DNA of 64,000 nt from Trichobilharzia regenti (taxonomy: Eukaryota; Platyhelminthes; Trematoda; Strigeidida; Schistosomatidae). Shown here in pieces: positions 11,685-23,284 of this stretch. The stretch covers positions 27,141,362 to 27,205,361 of the forward strand of contig OX235262.1 of the NCBI GenBank assembly GCA_944472135.2, read 5' to 3'. A program made the position numbers and the translations under genes. Below the pieces are notes generated by a model. The model was not told the origin of the DNA. It saw only the letters and a program-made list of their open reading frames with translations, and did not search any database. Within the stretch, counting starts at the first letter, position 1. Every line of letters begins with the position of its first letter.

Positions 11685-12590
11685 GACAGGATCAAATTGC
11701 AACACTATACATCTTCATCTAACAAAGCATAGAATGCCAGTTAAATTTCTACCTGATTTTCACTGACTTTGGAAGGTCCTCCGATAGAGTTGACTGTGAA
11801 GTAACGTGGAAACTACTTCAATACTAAAGAGTGCGATGTCTAAAACCTTTGTCAACCCCATTCAGCAGCCATTTGACAGTGCCATATATCAAATGATCCA
11901 CGATAAAAAACTCATTAAAGCTTTTGAAGTAAATACAGCAGCAAGAAAAGACTGTCTATTATCACTGATGATATTCTTGATTGTGGTGGACAGGATTATG
12001 CGAAAACCAACTTCATGTCAAAAGATTCAGAAAGCGAAGAGAAAATCTGAAGTTAATGTGGAGAAGCCGGATATGATGAAGATAACCAACCAACCAACCA
12101 ACCAGCCAACAACAACCAGCATTTGCCACAATCAGCGGAAGAAATTTGAAAGAGGTTACTTCTTTCCCTTATCTTGGGAACATATTTCAACTATAGGCGA
12201 CCGCACTGATGAGGATGTTGAAGCCAGCCAGCATCCGAAAGGCATTGCAGACATTCTTTCTAAAATCCGTCTCAAATCTTTCTGCACTCAGCATATACAA
12301 CAGATTTCGGATTTTCAATACCAGTGTTAAGTCAGTTCTGTATGGGTCAGAAACCTGGTGACTGTGTCAAGAAAAGCATCTTGAACAGGCCACTACAGAA
12401 TTTTATCAGCAACTTCCCTCTTTCCATACTGAAGATCAGGTGGCTGGTAAGAAACAGTTAGTAACAGGACACTAAGGAGGTGGCACGAGAAGGGGATGAA
12501 AGACGATAGATAATAGTGGGACCACCTAGAGAGGATCGCACATAAACCCTAGGTTCCACTAGGAATTCAAGTGAACAACAACAATAATGT
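11685..12590 (+). pseudogene. SR2-like RTE, internally deleted
   Basis: Starts in the fingers/palm region (gatcaaattgcaacactatacatc), passes a degraded motif A (DFxKAxDxVDxE at ~11765-11800) and a frame at 11806-12330 that holds IHDKKLIKAFEVNTAAR and a degraded LLSLMIFLIVVDRIMRK. It then jumps over the FADD region to the HISTIGDRTDEDVEAS and C-terminal parts. The end at ~12565 (ccctaggttccactaggaattcaag) matches other RTE tails. An ACCA repeat sits at 12090-12115. The frame is a patchwork and cannot encode an active enzyme. Confidence 0.75.
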
Positions 12591-13082
12591 ACTCACTGAT
12601 GAATAACTCGAGGCAGTTGTTAAACATTCTACTGTAAGTCCAGGAAATTGTATGAGGTGAAAAAAGTTTGGTTGGTTATCAGAGTATGGCTAATGTAGAA
12701 ATCTTCCTAAAAGACATAGGACATTCTAAGAAATTTGAATAGCTCAAGTGGTTCTCAGTGTGAATAAAAACAGGGTTAACTTTTTTGAACTTTTACAGTT
12801 CAGTACACTTCTATCTTATCTTAGCTTATCTTAGCAGGATTACTTTTCCGTTCACTTTATAAAAATTGACCAAATATATAAAGATTATGCAAAGGATAAC
12901 AGATTGCATCCAGTTAACTTTCGCATTTCTATTAAATACTCTTTACTTCAATTAAAATCTGAAGTGCAATTAAAGATTTCATTAATGCCTGTAGGCTATC
13001 AGATATCTGATTCACGCTTAAACTTTTACTTCAGTGATAACTATTATCAAAGAAGAGATATTTTGAGTCCATACAGCCATGT
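12591..13082. other. Spacer, nothing recognised
   Basis: AT-rich. A 60-codon plus frame at 12904-13086 has no recognisable features. Confidence 0.3.
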
Positions 13083-13500
13083 CTAGTGAGAGAGAGAATA
13101 AAGACATCAGGTTACCAGGCGAGGCAAGGAAAGACTGATAACTATTTCTTTCTGAACACATAAATCTGGTTTTAAGCATTTGACATCAACAGCTCCGGAA
13201 AACTTGAGGAGAATCGAGCTCCATTGTCTACTGATAATTCTATAGGATTCAGCAATTTCCACCTCATGACCCATATCGAGGAGATGTCTGGTAATAGCCC
13301 TATTGTAAGAGTTTGTTACCTTCAAACGTAGGCTTTTCGGCACATGTTCAGAAAGTCGGAAAAGCCAACAAAAATAAGTGATGCTACCATACTGTTCTGC
13401 ACAAACCATTGCTGTTCTTGCTTTATTCAAATTGATCAAGGGGAATAAATGCATGAAGTTACAGACATTCACTTGTCTCATCAATCAGCTTTATACATAT
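13083..13500 (-). pseudogene. Penelope-like element C-terminal fragment
   Basis: The minus frame 13107-13484 contains LRLSEHVPKSLRLK, NSYNRAITRHLLDMGHEVEIAE and a C-terminal LVQKE/ISLSLPRL region. These align with the PLE proteins at 31862-32173 (AQHVAKNLRFKG.NSYSSAITRNLVDTG) and 40381-40644. This is the segment after the GIY-YIG core. The upstream nuclease motif and the reverse transcriptase are absent. Confidence 0.75.
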
Positions 13501-14455
13501 CTCAATCACATCACAGATTATTGTGTCTACGTCCTACAATTTCACTGAAAAAATTACAAGGAGATGTTGATAAGTATATTACTAACTAATATAAGTAGCT
13601 GAGAATCAATCACATCAAGACGTGGTGCTTGCTAAACAGATTGAAGTGATCTAAACACAAGATGTCCATTTCGCTAATTTGGAAGTAAACAAGCACTGCT
13701 TGTCGACGTGAGTGTGTGGATTCCGTCAATTCATGTGGAGCGGTAGTTGACAACATGATACATTTCTGGTTACTTTATTAGTTTTTTCATATGCTATCAA
13801 GCAAATCACATATTATGATCTGAAGATTTCAAGTTTTCAATGAAAAACTATAATGAGGTTTACCTCTCAAACTATGCAAGTGTCTCCAAGTCACCAATGT
13901 GATTCATTACCTACTTTGATTCATCAATGTTTCTTTTGAACACATTCGAATAAGCAAACTGTCACAGTTACAAAAAATAAAGTGTATGTATCATGACACT
14001 TGGCTTCTGTTTTCAGAAACCACTTTTATCAACTATTTACCATATAGTTTATTTACACACTACCAGATAAATTAGTATAAAATAACTCCTTTTATTTACT
14101 TTTGTAACATAATGTGACTATTAAAGTAATATGTGCTATTTAGATTTAAATTTTTTGAAAAAATGATTGATTTTTAGGTAGATTTCTTAATGAGAGTTAA
14201 TTAAATCCCTGAATTATGAGATTGTTAAACTATCTTATCTCCAGATTCAGCAATAGTACAAGTACATGAGTTCATAATTGACTGAACCAGGGACTAACAA
14301 TTTTCTGGCCAGTTGATTTTAAAATATAAGTATAAAACTCCGTTTACCTACGTGAATCTGTAATCAAGAGTATGCTGAATATTAGATTGAAATTGTAACT
14401 GTTCACTTTTGTGAAAGTAAGTGAATGTTTTCTTCTTTCATTCCTTGAGTTGAAC
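13501..14455. other. Spacer with one weak dispersed repeat
   Basis: Mostly nothing recognised. The segment 13740-13830 (gatacatttctgg...agcaaatcacatattatgatctga) loosely resembles 52980-53090 and 59020-59130, suggesting an old unclassified repeat. The match is by eye and weak. Confidence 0.3.
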
Positions 14456-15118
14456 TTAAGTTTTGAAGTTTAATTGAAGTTTGATTTTCCCGTCGATTAA
14501 TTGAACCGAAGTGCTCAGTCTCAGGTTGACATGTCGGCTTCTTGTGCAGATGCTTCGACGATATCCAGGCATTTAATTAGAACTACACTGGTGGATGGTG
14601 ACTAGCAGTGGAATCCAGGATAAAGCGCATTTCGTTCTATTTGGGACTCGTCAGTCATCTGAATGTACCTGCATTTCCCAGTGAGTGATGATGTTCCCAC
14701 TGAGGCTCGAACGCAGTGCTTATAGTTTCAAACATTATCGTTTCCCACTGCTAGTCACCATCCACCAATGAAAATCTAATTAAATGCCCAGACATCATCG
14801 AAGCATCTGCACAAGAAGCCGACATGTTAAGCCGAGACCGAGCACTTCGGTCCACTCAATCGGCGGGAAAATCTAAATTGCAATTAAGTAGTTAATATGA
14901 CTCGTTGCACAAGAGGTGGCTGTCGTGGCCCAAGTAGTCTAATGGACAACGCTTTGGCGTTTAAAACTATGGTCACTGGGTTCGAGCTTCGGTGGGAGCA
15001 TCATCACCCACTGGGAAATGCAGGTACATCCAGTTGACGAGTTTCCATTTAGGACGAAATGTGTATCCTGGATTCCAGTACTAGTCACCATCTACCAATT
15101 AAACATTAAGTTGTGAAG
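14456..15118. mobile_element. Composite Smα unit, second copy, with target duplication
   Basis: Nearly identical over its whole length to 5378-6005: inverted arm, minus Smα, plus Smα 3' end, inverted arm (14482-14877), then a full plus Smα monomer (14905-15100). Flanking repeats ttaagttttgaag (14456-14468) and ttaagttgtgaag (15106-15118) agree at 12 of 13 positions, so the ~637-bp composite appears to have inserted as one unit. The hammerhead of the downstream monomer has the same C3-to-T change as the other composite, so it was probably inactive in the source copy. Confidence 0.85.
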
Positions 15119-16169
15119 CTCTGAAGTTTCAGTAGAGACGGTGTCTTTTTTATGAGCTGCGGTTGATAGACCCATTCATGCCTAAAATTCTCTATATTCT
15201 TAGCTTACTAACGACTAGGTGAGGCTTAAGAGTGCTTAGACCTTGAATCGAACGGGGAACTTCCACAGGGATGGCAAGCATTATACTCCTAAAATAGATG
15301 AGTAATATTAGTCTTTGTATTGACAGTGTTGAAACCAGCTATCGGAATGATGTTCATTTTGTTCTTATACTTTCTTCATGTATGAACCTGTAAACAAGAT
15401 TTTGATACTTAATACTTAACACTCAACTGCGTGTGTGTGTGTGTGTCGATGTTTACTGAATTGTTATCTTTTTAAAAGCTGCCATAATTGCACTTTCATG
15501 AATAAATATTTTGCTCAGTATCATTAGATAGTTTGAGACCTTCTAACAGTTAGGTGAAAGAAGTCATTACTTGAGGTAGATCCATTCTCAGTAAGGTGGA
15601 TCTTGAAAATCAGTAATAATCGTTCAATATCCGCGAACAACCGACAATCAGAAATATGCTCTAATCGGTTCTGAATTAATGTTTGAGCTGCACTAAATAC
15701 GTTCTAAGTTTCAAAGAAACATTAACTATTACTAATTTGGGAATTTATTATTTTTGATTTTCATTCCTCTAATTTGAAAAAGAAAGAAAATAGCTCTCTG
15801 AAGTATCTAGATTGTACTGGGTACATATGCTCACAGTAGCATAAAACGTTTGTGTTATTTACTTGAAAGTGACTAGCATTGGAATCCAGAACTCATATTT
15901 CTTTTCAAATAGGACTCGATAGGCTAGCCACACTCATATTTGATTTGAAATTATAAGTAGTGAGAATCTAAACTAGAATTTTAATGCTTCAAATACTGAA
16001 ATATATGTATCATCAAAGAAAGAACATTAGATTTGATTGTAGAATCATCGATTGTACTGAGGTGTGGTGATGTGCATCTAGAGTTAGCGGAATTTGAAAA
16101 TCATAGGTCATTGGATTTCAATTCACTGACAATGTGCTTTCGTTCCCTCAGTAGTTTGTTAACATGTGA
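15119..16169. other. Spacer with a decayed Smα fragment
   Basis: 15868-15930 reads, on the minus strand, like the hammerhead end of an Smα SINE (tctggattcc, aggactcg and gtgac motifs), much decayed. A (TG)n run lies at 15424-15445. Otherwise nothing is recognised. A 60-codon frame at 16033-16215 runs into the PLE tip and is not a gene. Confidence 0.4.
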
Positions 16170-17765
16170 AACTATCTTTTTTGATGTGGTTGTGTTCTCT
16201 GAGTTGGATAGTTAATTTGCGAAGCTTTCATCACCCTACTAGGCGACATCTTCAGCGCATACTTCAATTCGATGAAGTGAGATTTTCGATTTCTCCACGA
16301 GTTTATTAATCATCTCTGTTGGTGACCTTGGACGTGACTGGTTGTTTTTCTGTGTTTTCACACCTAGGTTACTTGTTTTGAAACTGATTGTTTCCTTGAC
16401 TTGAACTTTGGCCCTTTGTGTGTGAGATTTCCTTCTTTTTGTTTGATGAATTTTGTCTATCCCGATGTGTCTGTTGATTAAAGATTCACTGGAATGCCAG
16501 GCGGGCTCCTAAAAATTACCTGGCATTCTTGGTGCTTCCTCTGTCTAATATTTGAACGTTGGTTTTCCCAGTTGAATTGATGTCCGTGGTTGTCTGTATG
16601 TAGTGATATGAGCAAGGCAGTGGATGTCATGTCTTTTGAGGGCTAGCTTATGATCATGGATACGAAGACGAAGGAGACGTCCACTTTGGCCAGTGTAGTG
16701 TTTTTAGCAGTTGTTACAATTTATTCTGTATATGATGTTGGTTTTATCTTCTTTCGTTGTTGAGTCTTTTGGTTGACATAGAAGTGAGTGAAGTAACTTT
16801 GATGGTTTGTGTACGACGTCAATTCCTAAATGTTTGAAGAGTCTTGTGGTGATTTCTGAGACATCCTTTATATATGGTACGGCGATTTTGTTTGTGCTTT
16901 CTTTGGGGATTTTGGTTTGATAGGTTGGCTTGGGGTATGTGTCTTTTGATGAAATTCCGTGGATATCCATTCTTTTTGAAGACGTCCATTAGATTTTTTT
17001 CTTCAATTTTCCTTAAGGTGGGAGTGCTACAATCAGTCCTTGCCCTCTTAAATAGTGTTTGTATACAATTCCTTTTGTGTGTTATTGGGTTGTTGCTGTT
17101 GTAATTTAGGATTTGGTCTGTGTGAGTTGATTTCCTATAAACTTGAGTTTCTAATTCTCTTGTGGTTGTTCGCTTGACTAAGACGTCCAAAAATGGGATT
17201 TGGTTGTCGGATTCCTCTTCTCTTGTGAAATTGATGTCGTTGAAGACGTTGTTTATTAAGTTGTGAGTTTCATCTAACTCGTTTCCTTTAATTATTACAA
17301 ATGTGTCGTCGACGTAACGTATCTAAATCTTGGGTTTGATCTTTAGAAGAATTATGTTTTCGGGCCCTTGCATCACTGCTTCTGCAATCAAACCTGATAT
17401 TGGCGATCCCATGGGTGTTCCTTTGACTTGTTCATATATTTGGCCGTTGAATTGGAAGTATGTTGTTAGGCATAGGTTTATGCATTCTATCCAGCTTGTG
17501 TGTTGCATTTTTGATTGTTGTGGAAGGTGTTCGTCGTTGCTAAGTAATTGCTCCATGGTTTCGTTTGCTAGTTTTTGTCCGATTGAGGTATATAATGCTG
17601 AGACGTCAAAGGATATCATTATTTCTCGTTCGTCTATTTGGATGCCTCTGATTTTCTCTAGGAATTGGATAGCAGAGTTGATGGAGTGATCACAAGATTC
17701 CATTAGGTATTTTAGTTTTCTGTATAATTCTTTCAAAGATTGTTCCAAATAACTCAATTTAGTGA
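16170..17765 (-). pseudogene. Penelope-like element: RT C-half plus GIY-YIG region, broken
   Basis: On the minus strand, 17757-17323 encodes the reverse transcriptase middle: ISFDVSALYTSIG (motif A) and YEQVKGTPMGSPISGLIAE (motif B). A stop codon then falls just before the catalytic YVDD, which is still readable at ~17305-17320. The frame continues as FLDVLVKRT and HTDQILNYNSNNP (~17190-17080), a linker, and the entry to the GIY-YIG nuclease (NIIYRINCNNC). A second stop lies directly after that. The 3' tail ends near 16170. PLE proteins normally combine both domains; at least two stops and several frameshifts disable this copy. Confidence 0.85.
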
Positions 17766-18289
17766 CTATATGTAGTTTCTAAACAATCAAATCTATAAAA
17801 AATCAAATAATCATCGAAAACGTTGAGCTCAGCGGTTAATTAGGCAGATGTAACAAACTTAACTATATCAGTTCACTTCAGTTAAGTGAGACAACAGAAG
17901 GCATTATGTTTGAATTTGTCTTTAAATGATTTTAACTGTCTAAAATGCTTTGTCTCTTTTGAAGTACCAGTTATTTACACAAAGGCTTTGATAGCATCGT
18001 AAAACTAATGGTATGTTATTTACTTGACGATATTTAGCAGTGGATTCCGAAATACGCGTTTTTATCTCACTTGCTAGTCATCGTCTAGATACGCCCGCAT
18101 ACCCACTGAGGGACAATGTTCCCTGGTCATCTGAAGGATAACAAAGAGTAAATGTGTTTGTGCTGTATCAAACGTTTTTGGATTAGGCTGTGAGATTTAG
18201 AACAACTAGACTGTAAACACCTTTTGACGTGGTTAATAAACCATTGCTATACTCCGTTTTAAAGTTCACAAGTCAAGATACACGATTAA
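17766..18289. other. Spacer between two diverging PLEs, with a decayed Smα copy
   Basis: 18015-18120 is a decayed minus Smα SINE: agcagtggattccg..., an actcacttg region, and cgcatacccactgagg. The flanking sequence shows nothing else. Confidence 0.45.
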
Positions 18290-19865
18290 ACTTATGGTTG
18301 ATTTTAGAAATTCAACTACTTATGAATTATCTAAATATTTAGCCATGGTATTGAATCCCCTGAAAATCCACTCGAAATCTAGACTAACAAATTCTTATGA
18401 ACTAAAACACAGATTAGATAATTTAAAATTAGATAATGAATAAAAAATGGTTAGTTTTGATATTATCAGTTTATATACACGTATACCAATAAATATGGCT
18501 ATAGAGGCAGTCAGAAACGAACCTATTTCTGACCAAGAACTCGAATTTAGAACGAAAGTGCCACTTGAGAACATGATGTTGGGAGTGCAGCTATGCCTGA
18601 CTTTCACAGTATTGAATTTCCAGGAGAAAATATGCGAACACACTGAGGGAGTTATCAAGGGGTTACCAATATCCCTTGGTTGTGGTAGATATATTCATGG
18701 AAAGGCTGGAAAGCATAGCGGTTGAAACGTCCATCCCCACCCCAAAAGTATGGTGGAGGTATATAGATGACGCATTCACTGTACTTAGAACACAGGATAT
18801 AGATAAATTTTTCAAACATATCAAATCAAAGGTGGAGGCAATTCGATTCACTTATGAATTGGGAAGTCAGGAACGGGAGCTTCCAATGTAAGATTGTAGC
18901 GTACAAAAAAGAAGATGTGAAGTTAAACACACTGGTGTGTTTACAGGAAACCCACACATTCAAACAGATATTTGGACTTCTAATCATCCCGCCCTATGTC
19001 AGTGAAAGTAGGATTGGTGAAATGTTTAAATAATAGAGAATAAAAACTAAGTAGTACCAAGGAAAATCTAAGACAGGAAGTGGGTCACAAAAGAAAAGCT
19101 TTGAAACTTAATAATTACCCTGGTAAACTAGTCAGAAAGTATGTAGGAAAATGTAAAAATGAGATTGATAATAAAAGTGGTGACAGTGATAATAACAACA
19201 GTAATAGTAATGACAACATGGATGTCAAATATGCGCAAGACAACACCAACAATAAGGAATCTAAATTATCAGTAGTAGTTCCATACAAGGAAGGAACCTC
19301 GGAAACCTTACACAGAATTTTTAACAAGACAGGAATAAAAGTAGCTGGCATTCAAACCACCCACAAACTCAATTAGAAACAAGCTTTGTCGGTTAGAGAA
19401 TCAATCCTGTAGAGCCTTTAAAACAAAACAATTTAGTTTATCTGATACCATGCCTGCAATGATTGTCAGGTCAAAGTACCTAAAAATCTATATTGGTTGA
19501 TCCGAATGAGATAAGCAATCTAGAGAATAGTTCAACCGTAGATAGCACTACATGCACCTACACACAACCATAAAATAGGATGGATACGATGAGATGACAG
19601 TTTTAAAATCAGTTGTAACAGGGTAGAGGGAGAGTTTGATAACGGAAGCTTTGTTTATCGAATCAACTCAATGAAAATACGTTTAATGGGAGTGATTCGA
19701 CACCTATCCACTCAGATATCTGGAAAATTCTTCTATCTCAACGACAACAAATAGGAGAGAACATAGACAAGTACAAAACTCAAGTTTCGAAGTCATGTGA
19801 TTATAATTGTTGATGTGGTTATGAACAATAATAAATTATGTTCGAAACCTTGTCATCCAGTAAAT
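18290..19865 (+). pseudogene. Penelope-like element, second subfamily, broken
   Basis: Reads VDFRNSTTYELSKYLA, a stop, then VSFDIISLYTRIPIN (motif A) and the motif B region (EGVIKGLPISL). A frameshift follows, then WWRYIDDAFTVL (motif C, 18750-18785) with the catalytic pair of Asp intact. Further frameshifts separate a HIQTDIW block and an Asn-rich linker at 19080-19376. The GIY-YIG part is only vaguely visible (~19440-19520). The tip attatgttcgaaaccttgtcatccagtaaa ends at 19865. It faces away from the PLE at 16170-17765. Confidence 0.8.
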
Positions 19866-20219
19866 CTGTCTGTCTGTCTGTTTTCGACATAGAACTTTGC
19901 ACAAATGTGCGGAAGTTCAAGTCGCCACATTCCGTGTAGCACGCGAAGCAAGAGAAGAAAGTACAAGAAAAGCATAATAGAAACAGTCAGCAGAGGTGTG
20001 AGACAAAGGAGTAATAAAGAAATACAAAACAGTTTCATTGAAGATCATCAGTCACAGGGAGTGGATGCATCTGCGCCACTGAGAACGGTTTTGAGCCATG
20101 TCACCAATTGTTTCCAACCATAGATTTTTACCGTCCCGAGGACCCCAGCCTGGAAGTCTACACCTTTCTACGTGGCTTAGACCAACTGTTGTGGATTTCA
20201 TTGACTGATGCGAGTAAAT
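19859..20219 (-). mobile_element. Perere-3/SR3-like RTE, young 5'-truncated insertion
   Basis: The body 19866-20212 matches 25480-25806 with only about three differences seen by eye: the last ~45 codons of the protein plus the full 3' untranslated region, ending in a CTGT/CAGA tetramer tail at 19866-19882. The target agtaaat is duplicated at 19859-19865 and 20213-20219 and lies exactly in a PLE tip, whose sequence resumes after 20213. This is a dead-on-arrival insertion, but its similarity to the longer copy implies recent activity of the family. Confidence 0.88.
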
Positions 20220-20300
20220 AGTAATACTATTTCACTGTGTAATATATATCTGATAAACAAATTAATATGGAAATGCCAGTATATTAACGAAAGTGTCTTT
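20213..20300 (+). repeat. Continuation of the interrupted PLE terminal repeat
   Basis: After the inserted RTE the PLE end continues (agtaaatagtaatact, then gataaacaaattaatatggaaatgcca), matching the terminal repeat at 10020-10110. Confidence 0.5.
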
Positions 20301-21689
20301 CAGAATTTGCACACTCTCAATTCACGGGAATAGTCGTGCATAAATCTGTGCCACGCATTCGAAAAGGAGGACAAAGCTAATTTCCGTACAGTACAAATAT
20401 CCTTCAGTCGGTAGCCTAGTACTATGCATGAGATAAAGATGTTGAAATTTGGCAAATGCTACACGGGTATTCAGTATTCACGCTAATAAATTATTTATTC
20501 AATAGAGTCAACTTTGGATGACCACCACTACTTATTAATGACTGACTATGGGATAGGATTCTTAACGTTGTCGAGTGGGGCTTTGATCAACAGTCTCTGC
20601 CAAGTTGGGCATGAGAACACATACCCTCTGATGACATTGGTTGACGATGTATCTATATGTCACGGATTGATAGAAGGCTTCATTTACAGATCAGTAAATT
20701 CATTTGCAGTGCCAGGATGGCAACCTTTTTTTCCTGCTACTGTGAAGGTCTAGGGTAAGAGCTTCGGTTGAATCGTGAGTGTGTATTGTTGAAGAAGTCT
20801 GTACAGGGACCAAGCGATTTTCAATTACTCCCAGAATTTTCATCAGTTCTCTAACTGAAGTCAGTTCTTGATCAAACGTGATCAAAACTCTAGGTTCAAA
20901 AGCTTCATCATCTTCCATAGACATCTCAGTGAGATTTCTATTTGAAATTAAAGGTAGTCCAGCGGGTCTCTTACTTCTCTATCTTTTGCTTTATAAACAT
21001 TACTTCATGAGAATTAATACTCAGATCAGCTGAATTGTTTTGACTATTGTTCTGTCTCATTTCACTGAAAAAACAACAACAATGTTTCAACTAATAGCTG
21101 ATAAATGTAATCCTTTTTAATACATATGTCCCCCACTGACAATGATGTAGAAATGTCAGAAAAAGTGGATCAATGAAATTCTGTTGATTTGATGGCTCAC
21201 ATTTGACTTGAAGCTATCAACAGAGTCAACTGTCTGAAAATCAGGGCGTTGCCTAATTCTGTTTACTAATGGAAGGGAAAAAACAACAACATCAAGAACA
21301 AACAAACGAAGTATTTATAATTTCTATTCCAGGGGTACAAAACCCATTAGAATGTAACAGTGCAATGTGTATGTATGTATGTTTAATGGAAACCTTAATA
21401 AAATCACTAAATGTATAATGCTTTCCCATATACATTTTATCTTGTTATTTTTATAACTATTACATAATGGAATATACGATGAGATATATAGCATAGAATG
21501 GTAGTCAAAATGATTTATAAGTAATGCAACATTGAAGCAACGCACATACAATGCATGCTGCCTATTTGATTAGATCAAATTCGGACTTTGTCCAATATTT
21601 CAAGCGGAAGTTCAGGTAAGCATTTAGAACACTACATGTAAGCGAACAATATTGTTTTCAAGTATTGGTATGTAGGGATTTGGTTGATT
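20301..21689. other. Spacer, nothing recognised
   Basis: Longest featureless stretch of this half. Frames at 20514-20753 (79 codons) and 20700-20924 (74 codons, minus) have no recognisable motifs. An (ATGT)n run lies at 21366-21382. Confidence 0.3.
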
Positions 21690-21738
21690 TCATCATGAGC
21701 TGACATTAGCTAGAGAACCATTGGAAAACCTGCAGGGA

Positions 21739-21788
21739 GTACTGGACAGCTGTTTCACCCGCCCTAGTATGGGACTCTTCAGCAGTAC
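21739..21788 (-). ncRNA. Hammerhead-like module, B-type SINE, minus copy
   Basis: Same bases as the plus copy at 22184-22233: stem I gtactg/cagtac, core ctgaaga, then gaa, an acagctgt stem-loop III and a gtc cleavage-type triplet. See the plus copy for the reasoning. Confidence 0.5.
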
Positions 21789-22183
21789 GAACCCAGGACC
21801 TTCCGGTTACAAGGCGAGCTCGCATACCATTAAGCCACTGGGACCCGATCCAATGGTTTTTGAATTCTAACTTCTGCCAATTCATGACATAGCGCGACCG
21901 CTAGCCAATGTCTTCGGCGAGTATTTGTCCTCACACCCGACCTGCTGCACCCTACTGGTCACGACTTCCCACTGGAACCCAGGTAACTACCTACCTGAAT
22001 AGGGCCAGTCGCTGGTCGGGTGTGAGGACAAATACTCGCCGAAGACATTGGCTAGCGGTCGCGCTATGTCATGAATTGGCAGAAGATAGAATTCAAGGAC
22101 CATTGGATCGGGTCCCAGTGGCTTAATGGTATGCGAGCTCGCCTTGTAACCGGAAGGTCCTGGGTTCGAATCCCGGTGGGTGC

Positions 22184-22233
22184 GTACTGCTGAAGAGTCC
22201 CATACTAGGGCGGGTGAAACAGCTGTCCAGTAC
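22184..22233 (+). ncRNA. Hammerhead-like module in a B-type SINE
   Basis: Order of parts: stem I strand GTACTG (22184-22189); core CTGAAGA (22190-22196; hammerhead rule CUGANGA is met); a stem II region with CCC/GGG pairing (22198-22214); GAA (22216-22218); an 8-base stem-loop III ACAGCTGT (22219-22226); C17 at 22227, forming the classical GUC triplet; stem I partner CAGTAC (22228-22233). The 8-base stem III matches the size of that in Smα (ATGCGCAT). Stem II is longer than in Smα and uses either wobble pairs or a 4-base bulge, the main reason for doubt. Activity is not shown by sequence alone. Confidence 0.55.
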
Positions 22234-22295
22234 TCCCTGCAGGTTTTCCAATGGTTCTCTAGCTAATGTCAGCTCATGATGAAGTCCTAGTTTTG

Positions 22296-22970
22296 TTTAG
22301 ATTATAGTTTTGTAATATAATTTACAGTTTGTTAGCTACATAAATATGCGGCTCATAAAACACTTGTGTATCGATTAACACATCCGCTATATCCTATGAT
22401 ATCAGTTCAATGAAATCTACCAAGAGAAATAAAATTTTCTGTGATTAGTCAACCCTCACTCACTCTATTCATTCAAATCTACAGAATACTATGGGAGCAT
22501 AATAAATTTGAACAGCATATACAAAAATTGTTTTGTTATTTCCTTTCATTTGTTGATGATAATGGTCATACTGGAATGAATTCATCTACCTTCTTCTGAT
22601 GTTCAGCCTACTTCGAAATTATGTTCTGATAACATATTTAACTTGATTTTGTAGTCATATGTTCGCGAAAATCAAATAAGATTACAAAGGCAGCATTGTC
22701 AGAATTAGGATGCATATATATGAAACATAAAATGATGATTAGTGAATATTTATATGTATCTGTGTGTGCATTTCAAATTAGATAAACAAAAGGGAATATC
22801 TGGAGATGGGGAGATGGTTCAGTTACTTTTTGGATGCATATATGATGAAATTTTAAGAAAATATGTCTGATAGAAACACTTCGAATGAAAGGGATTAGAG
22901 TAAATTTATATTAGGTGAGGGGGATTTAAATAAGATATTTTGAATATTAGAATACAAATAGAAATTCACT
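22296..22970. other. Spacer, nothing recognised
   Basis: AT-rich, no open frame or repeat match seen. Confidence 0.3.
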
Positions 22971-23236
22971 AATCCTTCACGATGCGTTGGTGGAATAGCG
23001 GTAGAATGCTCGCCAACCACGTATGTGGTTCAGGGTTTGATCCCCGGCCACGGATGCACTCCTTTACCTCGCTAAGCCAATAATAAGACTGGTAAAGAGA
23101 GAAGGTTGGGGATGGGGCTAGCAATTGCATCCCGTAGACATAATAAACATCACTGCTACAGAAACTTTAAGCCTGTAGCTTGAAGCCCATTGTTACATTA
23201 GGAACGTAAAGGAATAGAAGGAGAAAAAATCCTTCA
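22971..23236 (+). mobile_element. tRNA-headed SINE, type A, RTE-like tail
   Basis: Body 22980-23227, with the target aatccttca at 22971-22979 and 23228-23236. The head carries box A tggtggaatagcggtagaatg and box B gggtttgatccccgg; the body includes the ggttggggatggggctagcaa segment; the tail is gcttgaagcccattgttacattaggaacgtaaagg. The tail follows the SR2-like RTE 3' end. Confidence 0.85.
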
Positions 23237-23284
23237 AGGAAATGCAGACAATGATATTGTTTCTAAGTGAAAAAGATTTGTACC

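Larger units (their letters stand above)
21690..22295. mobile_element. Near-perfect inverted pair of B-type SINEs
   Basis: A minus copy (~21695-21940) and a plus copy (~22017-22290) are almost identical as reverse complements over ~240 bp, separated by ~75 bp that itself contains the paired words ggtaactacc. The plus copy has a tRNA-like head (box A agtggcttaatgg at 22117-22129, box B gggttcgaatccc at 22162-22174). The minus copy lacks 16 bases that include the second half of box B. Both carry the ribozyme-like module listed separately. The arms are similar enough that transcripts would fold back into long duplex RNA. Confidence 0.85.

Noticed and set aside
12086..12118. ACCA tandem run as a minisatellite locus
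   Set aside because: Too short, and part of the linker of an RTE relic.
12195..12225. ctgatgagg resembling a hammerhead core
   Set aside because: It falls in the coding phrase for the TDEDV block of the RTE and has no GAA or stems around it.
20514..20924. Two opposite-strand frames of 79 and 74 codons
   Set aside because: Overlap each other, no motifs, no repeat or family match.
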